In this document: positions 15,180-21,952 of the stretch, in pieces
Layout of the letters: each line of letters begins with the position of its first letter
Position numbering within the stretch: the stretch's first letter is position 1
Source: Gammaproteobacteria bacterium
Lineage (GTDB): Bacteria > Pseudomonadota > Gammaproteobacteria > Steroidobacterales > GCA-2729495
Reading direction: 5' to 3'
Length of the DNA: 23,097 bases
NCBI GenBank assembly: GCA_023150055.1
Contig: JAKLLP010000004.1
Coordinates: 1-23,097, forward strand
Position numbers and translations under genes: made by a program
The notes under the pieces: model-generated
Told to the model about the DNA's origin: nothing
The model's database searches: none
The model's input: the letters and a program-made list of their open reading frames with translations, nothing else

Positions 15180-16477
15180 GAATCCGCCTGTCGCACCTGG
15201 CGGTGTTGCTGGCGTTGACCATGGTGGTGACTGCCGTAGCGGGTGTAGTGGCGACCTACCGGGAAGCCGGCGACGAGTTGCGCGACGTGCTCGACGACGA
15301 TCTCGACAGCCAGGCCCGGCTGCTCGCGCGGCTGCTGGAGGCGGAAGGAAGCCGGCTATCGGGCGGTGATCTCACCGGGTTGCTGCGTACGACCTTCCGG
15401 CCGGATGAGGAGGATACGCTCTGGGTGACCGTCTACGACACCGCCGACGGCAGCTTCGCCAGCAACCTGGCTCATGATCTCCCGCTCGAGGAGCCGCGCA
15501 ACGGTCAACTGCGGCTGAAACACGGCGGTCATGCCTGGGAAGGGTTCCAGCGGCGCGAGGGAACCCTGGTGGTGCAGCTTCTGCGTCGCGCCGATCGCTA
15601 CGGCGAAGTGGGTGAGGAGATACTCGAGGAGATCACCCTGCCGGTGCTCGTCGGCAGCGCAGTCAACCTGGCGCTGCTTGCCGGACTGATCGGGTTGTCG
15701 TCGTGGCCCATTACGCGCCTGGCACGCGAGATCGAGAGCCGCAACGCCGATTCGCTCGCGCCAGTGGCGCTGCCGACGCTGGCGGCGGAGATCGCCGTAC
15801 TGCGCGACACGCTGAACGGCATGATGGCCAGCGTCGACACGGCCTTGAAGCGTGAGCGGCAATTCGCGAGCGACGTCGCGCACGAGCTGCGTACCCCGCT
15901 GACGACGCTCAAGCTCGAACTCGCCGGCGACGAACTCGATCGCGACGCACTGAGGAACGAGGTCAATCGGCTGGCGCGGCTCGTCGAGCAGTTGCTGATC
16001 CTGGCGCGACTCGAACAGGGTCGATGGCAGTCGGCCTTTGCGCCCGTCGAGCTGCACACGCTCTACCAGCGCGAGATCGAACGTTTCGGCACGCGCGTGC
16101 AACGCGCGGGGATGACCCTGCGAAGCGAGCTCGATCCGGTGACGATAAGCGGCGAGGCGACGCTGTTGCAGGCGCTGTTGCAGAACCTGCTCAACAACGT
16201 GCTCCGGCATTGTCCGCCCGGGACGAGTGTCGTGGTACGCCTGCGCCGGGCAGCCGGAGTCGCGGTGCTGGAAGTCGTCGATACCGGCCCGGGCATTCCC
16301 GAGGGGCAGCGCCGGCAGTTGCACCAGGGTTTCACGCGCTTCGACAGCCGCAGCGAGGGGCTCGGCATCGGGCTCGCCATCTGTCAGCGGATTGCGCAGG
16401 TGCATGGCGCAACGCTGGAGTTTCTCGCCAACGACGACGCACCTGGCCTGCGGGTACGGGTTACGTTTGTGCAGTAA
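15176..16477 (+). CDS. Sensor histidine kinase, QseC type
   Basis: The 433-residue inner-membrane kinase has a first membrane helix at about residues 7-26, a periplasmic domain of about 125 residues, a second helix at about 155-178 and a short HAMP-like region. The dimerisation domain carries the phospho-accepting His236 in FASDVAHELRTPLTTL. The ATPase domain shows the N box (LLQNLLNNVLRH, Asn337 and Asn341), the G1 box (DTGPGIP, from Asp369) and the G2 box (GLGIGLAI, 395-402). It should phosphorylate the regulator encoded just upstream. The GTG start (15176) overlaps the regulator stop by four bases. The periplasmic domain is of the general QseC/PmrB class, but the ligand cannot be told. It is followed after 63 nt by the YgiW-like gene. 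Confidence 0.94.
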   Translation: MRIRLSHLAVLLALTMVVTAVAGVVATYREAGDELRDVLDDDLDSQARLLARLLEAEGSRLSGGDLTGLLRTTFRPDEEDTLWVTVYDTADGSFASNLAHDLPLEEPRNGQLRLKHGGHAWEGFQRREGTLVVQLLRRADRYGEVGEEILEEITLPVLVGSAVNLALLAGLIGLSSWPITRLAREIESRNADSLAPVALPTLAAEIAVLRDTLNGMMASVDTALKRERQFASDVAHELRTPLTTLKLELAGDELDRDALRNEVNRLARLVEQLLILARLEQGRWQSAFAPVELHTLYQREIERFGTRVQRAGMTLRSELDPVTISGEATLLQALLQNLLNNVLRHCPPGTSVVVRLRRAAGVAVLEVVDTGPGIPEGQRRQLHQGFTRFDSRSEGLGIGLAICQRIAQVHGATLEFLANDDAPGLRVRVTFVQ

Positions 16478-16540
16478 GGTAACTGTAATGCGGGAGCGGC
16501 AAGACTGCATGCGTCCCGTTACCGACACAGGAGATCTGCG

Positions 16541-16903
16541 ATGCAACTGGTTTCTGCACTGACTGGTGCCGCTCTCGCCCTTGCCGCGTTCGCTGCCGCG
16601 GCGGAAGAACCCGCATCGGGCGGCTTCAAGGGGCCCGACAATCTGCAGCTCGTGACCGCAGCCGAGGCGCGCAATCTCGCCGACGACACGGTGGTAAAGC
16701 TGCAGGGCTACATCGTCCGGGAGCTGGGCGACGAGAAGTACGAGTTCAGGGACGACACGGGCACGCTCGTCGTGGAGATCGACAGCGAGGACTGGCGCGG
16801 CGTCGAAGCCACACCGGAGATTCGGGTCGAGCTGCGCGGTGAGATCGACAAGGAGCGGAACAAGACCGAGGTGGATGTCGACAGCGTCCGGCTGGCGCCG
16901 TGA
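16541..16903 (+). CDS. YgiW/YdeI-family periplasmic OB-fold stress protein
   Basis: The 120-residue product has a signal peptide (hydrophobic core about 3-19, likely cleavage after AAA near residue 21) and one bacterial OB-fold (BOF) domain. The family pattern is clear: GGFKGPDN, then a segment VVKLQGYIVRELGDEKYEFRD, DDTGTLVVEID, W and GVEATP, and finally VELRGEIDKE-type strands ending in VDVDSVRL. YgiW and YdeI (OmdA/VisP relatives) are periplasmic proteins linked to resistance against peroxide, acid or cationic peptides. The start at 16541 has AGGAG 7 nt upstream. In E. coli ygiW lies next to qseBC, so the linkage is conserved although here it is downstream of the kinase. Its stop overlaps the GTG of the cytochrome gene. 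Confidence 0.92.
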   Translation: MQLVSALTGAALALAAFAAAAEEPASGGFKGPDNLQLVTAAEARNLADDTVVKLQGYIVRELGDEKYEFRDDTGTLVVEIDSEDWRGVEATPEIRVELRGEIDKERNKTEVDVDSVRLAP

Positions 16904-17646
16904 TAGACGCCGGAGTTCAATCAGGCTTGCGGCTGTACCGGGTCTGGGACCCGGTACAGCGCATCTTCCATTGGCTCAATGTGGTCTGCGTGATGGCCCT
17001 GGTGGCGGTCGGCACGGCCATTCTTTGGGGCGCGGAACTCGGCGTTTCGCCCGACGGCAAGGTCCTGCTGAAGACGGTCCACGTGTGGGTGGGCTACGTG
17101 TTCGCGACGAACCTCGCCGTGCGGCTCGCCTGGGCATTCACGGGCAGCCCTTACGGCCGCTGGCGCGCGCTGCTTCCCGCCGGCCGCGGGTATCTGCGGT
17201 CCCTGCGCGAGTACACGGCCGGGCTGGCTACGGGTCACGCGCCTCGTTACCTCGGGCACAACCCGCTGGGACGGATCATGGTCACGCTGCTCTTGCTGCT
17301 GATGACCGTGCAGGGGATCAGCGGACTGGTGCTGGCTGGCACGGATATCTATTACCCGCCCCTCGGTGCCTGGGTTGCCGAATGGGTGGCGGCACCGGGC
17401 GTGGATCCGGCGACGCTCGTCCCGGGCGACAAGACCTTCGTCGATGCGGCCGCGTGGGCCGAAATGCGGGCCTTCCGCGAGCCGTTCATAGAGACCCACG
17501 AGATCGTCTACTTCGTCGTGCTCGCTGCGATCGCCCTGCACGTCATCGGCGTGGTCGTGGGCGAGTTGCGCGAGGGGGGCGGCCTCGTGTCCGCGATGTT
17601 CACCGGGCGCAAGGTTCTCGATGCCCCGCCCGTCGATCAGCCGTGA
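16900..17646 (+). CDS. Cytochrome b561-type membrane protein
   Basis: The 248-residue protein has four membrane helices (about 25-44, 57-80, 123-147 and 203-222) and the histidines expected for two b hemes: His24 in RIFHWLN, His61 in KTVHVWVGY, His200 in ETHEIVY and His214 in ALHVIGVV. It belongs to the prokaryotic cytochrome b561/Ni-Fe hydrogenase b-type group, which passes electrons between the quinone pool and periplasmic partners. The GTG start overlaps the YgiW-like stop (GTGA), so translation is coupled. From memory of the family, b561 genes next to QseBC-like pairs also occur in clusters for the oxygen-binding heme protein SHP and its diheme cytochrome c; neither of those is present here. 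The electron partner is therefore unknown. Confidence 0.9.
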   Translation: MIDAGVQSGLRLYRVWDPVQRIFHWLNVVCVMALVAVGTAILWGAELGVSPDGKVLLKTVHVWVGYVFATNLAVRLAWAFTGSPYGRWRALLPAGRGYLRSLREYTAGLATGHAPRYLGHNPLGRIMVTLLLLLMTVQGISGLVLAGTDIYYPPLGAWVAEWVAAPGVDPATLVPGDKTFVDAAAWAEMRAFREPFIETHEIVYFVVLAAIALHVIGVVVGELREGGGLVSAMFTGRKVLDAPPVDQP

Positions 17647-17929
17647 CGACGCGCTTGTCTGCCGAATCGGCAGCACTCGTCCCGGACGTGCAGGGGAGGC
17701 CGTCGGCCTGGTGGGCTACGGCGCGGACGGTGCCGTTCGTGCCGTGGAGAGCTGGCGCCTGATCGTGGCCAATGCACACCTGCATGCCGTGCGGGCCCAG
17801 CTGTCACTGTCCCTGTATACCGGTGTTGGCGACAAGGGGTTCTCGCCGACGACGCGACGCGCGGCCGAACTCGCGACGCTGTTCGACCAGCTCGAGCGAC
17901 TCGCCGGCGTCGTGGCGACGATGCGTTAG
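17621..17929 (+). CDS. Small protein of unknown function at the end of the operon
   Basis: The 102-residue frame begins inside the last nine codons of the cytochrome gene (26-nt overlap) and ends at TAG 17927-17929. The N-terminal 25 residues are Arg-rich and without structure clues. From about residue 27 the sequence looks protein-like: VGLVGYGADGAVRAVESWRL, a helix around ANAHLHAVRAQLSLSLY, and a C-terminal helix ending LERLAGVVATMR. There is no signal peptide, membrane helix or heme motif (only one Cys). I do not recognise the family. It may be a cytoplasmic accessory protein of the cytochrome or two-component unit, and the true start could be one of the later GTG codons. Antisense frames here have no better claim. 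Confidence 0.45.
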   Translation: MPRPSISRDDALVCRIGSTRPGRAGEAVGLVGYGADGAVRAVESWRLIVANAHLHAVRAQLSLSLYTGVGDKGFSPTTRRAAELATLFDQLERLAGVVATMR

Positions 17930-17964
17930 CGGGTGGCGCCGCCCGAGGCGCCGGTGTGACGGCC

Positions 17965-17988
17965 CCGGCAGGCTGACGACGCTGCCGG
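17965..17988. terminator. GC-rich hairpin after the two-component/cytochrome operon
   Basis: CCGGCAG (17965-17971) and CTGCCGG (17982-17988) form a perfect 7-bp stem with a 10-nt loop, about 35 nt beyond the last gene of the operon. Two GGCGCC palindromes lie just upstream. There is no T-tract, so intrinsic termination is doubtful; it may mark a Rho-dependent end or stabilise the 3' end. Confidence 0.3.
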
Positions 17989-18074
17989 CACCTGCCGGCT
18001 TGATGGCCGGTCATGGCGCGGGCCAAGGCGGCGGTCTATCCTGCCTCAACGCCGCCGATGCGTCGAGACGCCAG

Positions 18075-19440
18075 ATGCCAGGTCCACGCTCCAACATCGC
18101 GAACGAAGCCACCGACTTCCAGGCCGACCCTGCCGAGCGCCGTGAGGCGGGTCGCGGGCGGCTGAAAGCCGTTCCCCTCGAGGCACACGCCGAAGCCGCG
18201 CCGGGCGCCGACCGGGCCGATCCGCTGAAGATTCTCGCCAGGCAGGAGAAGACCCGGCTCCCCGAGCTCATGCGCCTGCGGTATGGCCGGATGAGCCGTA
18301 CGCCGTTCACCTTCCTGCGTGGCGCCGCCGCGATCATGGCCAGCGACCTCGCCGCCGGGGTCAGCACGGACCTGCGCGTCGAGCTGTGCGGTGACGCTCA
18401 CCTCGGCAATTTCCGCTGGTATCACGCGCCCAACGGGGAGCTGGTGTTCGATCTCAACGACTTCGACGAGACTCTGCCCGGCCCCTTCGAATGGGACGTC
18501 AAGCGGCTGGCCGCCAGCGTCATGGTCGCGGCCCGTGCCGGCGGGTTTACCCGTGAGCAGTCCCGCAGAGCAACGCGATCGGCGATGCGTGACTACCGCA
18601 AGTTCATTGCGCAATGCTCGGAGCGCAGCCCGCTCGACCTGCACTACTATCGCCTGAAGTCACAAGGCGCGCTGGACCGTCTGGCGCGCCACGGCAAGGG
18701 GCATCGGAAGTGGAAGGAGGCAGTGCTCGCCAAGGCGGCCCGGCGCAACAGCCTGCTCGCCTTCGAGAAGCTGACCGAGCTCCGCAAGGGCCGGCGCATG
18801 ATCGTCCCCGACCCGCCGCTGATCGTTCGCATCGATGACGAGCTCACCGCCGCCGGCGGAAGAACCGTCGCGGCCTGCCTGGAGGACTACCGCCAGAGCC
18901 TTTCGCTCGAACATCGCCAGCTCTTCGACCGGTTCGCCCTGGTCGACATGGCCCGCAAGGTCGTGGGCGTCGGTAGTGTCGGCACCCGCTGCCTCATCGC
19001 GTTGTTCCAGGCCGGTGACGGCACACCGCTCTTCCTGCAGTTGAAGCAGGCGACCAGGCCAGCGCGTTGTCGAAGGACAGCGCCTGATTCAGGCGACGAG
19101 CGATGTGCTGCTCGGCTGGACGCGCTGGCAGGAATCGCGCGGACGCAAGATCGATTTCTATCTCCGCCAGTTGTGGGACGGCAAGGGCAAGATCGACGTC
19201 GAGGAGCTGGGACCGAAGCGGCTCGCGGCCTATGCCAGCCTGTGCGGCAAGACCCTCGCCTTTGCGCACGCCCGCTCCGGCGATGCCATGACGATCCGCG
19301 GCTACATCGGCGACGACAAGTCCTTCGACGAGGTCATGGTGGCCTACGCGGAACGCTACGCCGACATCACGGCGCGGGATCATGCACGGCTCTGCGCCGC
19401 GATCGAGGACGGTGCGATCGAGGCGGTGCGCGATATCTGA
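18075..19440 (+). pseudogene. DUF2252 family gene disrupted by internal deletion and frameshift
   Basis: From ATG 18075 the frame encodes a DUF2252 protein (kinase-like fold family of unknown function): RTPFTFLRGAA, VELCGDAHLGNFRW, FDLNDFDETLPGPFEWDVKRLA and GVGSVGTRC are all typical. Homology in this frame stops after FLQLKQA (codon ending 19052) and the frame drifts into unrelated residues. It resumes in another frame at 19057 with GQRVVEGQRLIQ and runs to TGA 19440 through YLRQLWDGKG and LAFAHARSGD. From memory, family members have about 17 residues between those two motifs; here only 4 nt remain, so about 47 nt appear lost, which by itself explains the frame change. As it stands no full-length protein can be made. 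A sequencing or assembly error is possible, though loss of dozens of bases makes a real deletion more likely. It lies convergent to the phosphate transporter. Confidence 0.85.
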
Positions 19441-19467
19441 ACTGGGGGGTGCCGCCCGGGCTCCCGG

Positions 19468-21147
19468 CTAAGAATACAGGTCGCCAGCGAGAATACTTCT
19501 CGGCAACTCGGAAATGGCCATGTGTTCGGACACGCTGTAAATGCGCCGGAGCTTGTCGAGCATCTCGATCTGCAGGCGGTGCTTGGTGAACCGGTCGGGA
19601 TCGTCCTGGGCGAGGCGTGCGGCCTGCAGCTGGTGCACGTCCGCCGACAGGTTCAGTATCGCGACACGCTTCGCGAGCACCGCCTGCGCGGCCTGCTCGT
19701 CCCGCTCCACCAGGGCGCGCAGCGCGGCCAGAGCCGTCTCCCGGATGGTTTCCAGCAGGCGATCCAGCAGTTCCGTCGTCTCCTTCGAGGAGACAATCTC
19801 CGCCGCCCGGAGGCCTTCGACCAGCGGCAACAGTTCGCGGCTGATCGCGGCGCCCATGCTTTCGATCTCGCCGGTGGCGGTCACCAGGCGCGCATGTTCC
19901 TCGGCCTCGATGTCGCTGAATTCCTGGCGCCCGACCTTCTGCAGATAAGCGAGCACGGCTTCCCGCAGCACGACGATCTGGTCGAACCGTCGCGCGAGGT
20001 CGCCCAGATCCCGGGCCTGGAGGGCTGACCGGAGGTCTGCGAGCATGGTGCCGGCAATCTCGCTCATGTGGCCGAGTTCCATCCGCGCCCGCCCGAGCGC
20101 CATCGAGGGCACCTCGATCAACTCCTGATCCAGGTATCGCGGCCGGGCGATCTCTTTCTCCGCCACGACGCGATCGGGAATGATCGTGACGGCGAGCCGC
20201 GCAAACCAGGCCGCGAATGGCAGGAAGATCGCCGTGTTGGCGGTTGCCCAGATCGTTGCGGCGTTCGCGATCTGGCGCGGCACCTCCTCGGCAACCCGCT
20301 CGATTCCCTGCAGCTCGGGGGCGACGGGTGACACCGCCTGGGCCATCACGGCGAGCTGCGGGATGAAGGGCAGCCAGATGGCGGCACCGATGACATTGAA
20401 CAGCACATGCACCGCCGCCGCCCGCTTGGCGTCCTGCGGCTTGCCGATCCCGGCGAGGATGGCCGTGATCCCGGTGCCGATCTTGGCGCCGAAGAGGATC
20501 GCGATGCCTGCAGGCAGCGAGAGCAATCCCTGCGTGGCCATCACCACCGCAAGGCCGATGGTGGCCGAGGAGGATTGCACCAGCGCGGTGAAAAGCGCTC
20601 CGGCCAGCATGCCCAGCACCGGGTTCTGCAGGGATTGCAGCAGCTCGGCGAAACTCGGGTTGGTGCGCAATGGCGCCATGGCGGCGCCCATGGCCCCCAT
20701 GCCGTAAAAGAGCAGACCGAGGCCCATCAACATGGCGCCGTAGTGCCGCGCCACGCCCTGCTTCCACACGAAGCTCATCAGGAACCCGATCGCGATGAAC
20801 GGCAGGGCGAGCGCGGTCGTGTTGAAGGCCACGATCTGGGCCGTCACCGTGGTGCCCACGTTCGCACCGAAGATCACGCCGACCGATTGCACCAGGGTCA
20901 TGAGCCCGGCGCTCACGAAGCCGACGACGAGCACCGTCGTCACCGAGGAGGACTGGATGACCGCCGTCACGATGGCACCGGTGAGCGCGCCGAGAATGCG
21001 GTTCCCCGTCAGCCGGGCGAGCAGGGTGTTCATCTGCTTGCCGGCCGCCGCCTTCAGCCCATCGGTCATCTTCTCCATGCCGTAGAGAAAGAGCGCGAGG
21101 CCGCCGAGCAGCTGAATGACCATGGCCGCGGGTGTCAGTTCATTCAT
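19468..21147 (-). CDS. Na+/phosphate cotransporter family protein with PhoU-like tail
   Basis: The 559-residue protein has two inverted membrane halves, each with the QSSS signature of Na/Pi-II cotransporters (residues 65-68 and 191-194) and a following glycine-rich GANVGTT (94-100) or GAKIGTG (about 219-225). The C-terminal 210 residues are helical and rich in Glu, Arg and Leu, like the PhoU-type domain fused to such carriers in NptA/YjbB relatives. It should import or export inorganic phosphate with Na+ at the inner membrane. The start is ATG 21147, four residues before an amphipathic segment and the first helix. I see no Pho box in the 111-nt divergent gap upstream. The gene stands alone and is convergent with the broken DUF2252 gene (27 nt apart). 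Confidence 0.92.
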   Translation of the reverse strand: MNELTPAAMVIQLLGGLALFLYGMEKMTDGLKAAAGKQMNTLLARLTGNRILGALTGAIVTAVIQSSSVTTVLVVGFVSAGLMTLVQSVGVIFGANVGTTVTAQIVAFNTTALALPFIAIGFLMSFVWKQGVARHYGAMLMGLGLLFYGMGAMGAAMAPLRTNPSFAELLQSLQNPVLGMLAGALFTALVQSSSATIGLAVVMATQGLLSLPAGIAILFGAKIGTGITAILAGIGKPQDAKRAAAVHVLFNVIGAAIWLPFIPQLAVMAQAVSPVAPELQGIERVAEEVPRQIANAATIWATANTAIFLPFAAWFARLAVTIIPDRVVAEKEIARPRYLDQELIEVPSMALGRARMELGHMSEIAGTMLADLRSALQARDLGDLARRFDQIVVLREAVLAYLQKVGRQEFSDIEAEEHARLVTATGEIESMGAAISRELLPLVEGLRAAEIVSSKETTELLDRLLETIRETALAALRALVERDEQAAQAVLAKRVAILNLSADVHQLQAARLAQDDPDRFTKHRLQIEMLDKLRRIYSVSEHMAISELPRSILAGDLYS

Positions 21148-21258
21148 CCTCGGACCTGCCGTGCGACTCGTCGATCGACCAGGTGTGCGTTGCCGACGAT
21201 CTTATAGCAGCAGGCCGCTCGAGGCACGGCATGCCGGCCCGCGGGATTTGGCGGTAAG

Positions 21259-21840
21259 ATGCGCGGCGATGTTGCAGCCGGCGACGGAGTCGTCCACTTG
21301 ACCCGCAATGAACTGCTGGAGGTGCGCCTCGAACTCGCGAACCCGGGCGAGTTGTTCCGCGCCCCGGAGGCCGACCCGCTCGCCGGCCAGCTCCACGAGG
21401 ATTCCGGACTGCAGCGCATACTCAACCAGCTGCGGCAGCGGCCGCGACGCGCGGTGCGGGCCACCATCATCCTGCCCGCCAGCGCGCGCAGCGCCGACCT
21501 CGAGTCGCGCTGCCGCTCGACGCTGCAGCAGTACTGCGCGCTGCGGATCACCCAGATCGGCAACGACCGGGGCAGCCTGCGCCAGGAGGGGCTCGCCACC
21601 CTCTGGCGCGGCCTGCTGTTCCTCGCCCTGTGCCTGTCGGCCATGAACCTTGTCGGTGAGCCGCGTTTCCTTCCCCCGCGGATTGCCTACTTCATCTACG
21701 AGGGACTCGTCATCGCGGGCTGGGTTGCCCTCTGGTATCCGCTCGACGTGTTGTTGTACCAGGGCTGGCCACTGGCAAGGGAGCAGCGGCTCTACGCGGC
21801 CCTGGCCGCCATGGAGCTGCGCTTCGAGTTCGTCGGCTGA
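21259..21840 (+). CDS. Uncharacterised two-helix membrane protein
   Basis: The 193-residue product has a soluble N-terminal half (about 1-110, with ELFRAPEADPLAG and a helix-strand region VRATIILPASA), then two membrane helices (about 115-133 and 143-166) and a basic C-terminal tail. The pattern of a PL/DP-rich start, the LWYPLDVLLYQGW segment after the second helix and the arginines beyond it reminds me of small uncharacterised proteins annotated in many bacteria, but I cannot give a family name or function. The ATG at 21259 is preceded by GGCGG at a short distance; GTG or TTG starts a few codons later are also possible. It is divergent from the phosphate carrier, with 111 nt between them, and convergent with the GntP gene. 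Confidence 0.7.
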   Translation: MRGDVAAGDGVVHLTRNELLEVRLELANPGELFRAPEADPLAGQLHEDSGLQRILNQLRQRPRRAVRATIILPASARSADLESRCRSTLQQYCALRITQIGNDRGSLRQEGLATLWRGLLFLALCLSAMNLVGEPRFLPPRIAYFIYEGLVIAGWVALWYPLDVLLYQGWPLAREQRLYAALAAMELRFEFVG

Positions 21841-21855
21841 GACTACGGTGCGTCA

Positions 21856-21913
21856 CGGCGCCGGTATCTAAGGCGCCGGCCACTGCCGTCGTTGCCCGGC
21901 GGGGGCGGCAACG
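21856..21913. terminator. Two hairpins between convergent genes
   Basis: CGGCGCC (21856-21862) pairs perfectly with GGCGCCG (21872-21878) over a 9-nt loop, and CGTTGCC (21890-21896) pairs with GGCAACG (21907-21913) over a 10-nt loop. They lie in the 112-nt gap between the convergent membrane-protein and GntP genes, where bidirectional termination is expected. No T-tracts follow, so Rho-dependent ending or simple 3' end protection is as likely. Confidence 0.4.
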
Positions 21914-21952
21914 CAGCCAACTTGCCGCAACCGTGACACCGGCGCCATGGTT

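Noticed and set aside
16478..16540. GGTAAC...GTTACC pair between the kinase and YgiW-like genes as a terminator
   Set aside because: The arms are only 6 bp and 36 nt apart with no T-tract, and the genes are closely spaced in one direction, so an operon is more likely.
17772..18074. Upstream in-frame extension of the DUF2252 frame from 17772
   Set aside because: It overlaps the small unknown gene and a hairpin-rich gap, encodes Arg/Cys/Ser-rich sequence without family likeness, and the Met at 18075 precedes the conserved part at a normal distance.
19042..19060. Programmed frameshift or stop-codon recoding in the DUF2252 gene
   Set aside because: There is no slippery run or stimulatory structure, and about 17 residues expected between the flanking motifs are missing. 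A deletion explains this better.
19441..19467. GC-rich symmetry between the DUF2252 and phosphate-carrier stops as a terminator
   Set aside because: Only 4-bp complementary arms (GCCG/CGGC) and no T-tract; too weak to annotate.
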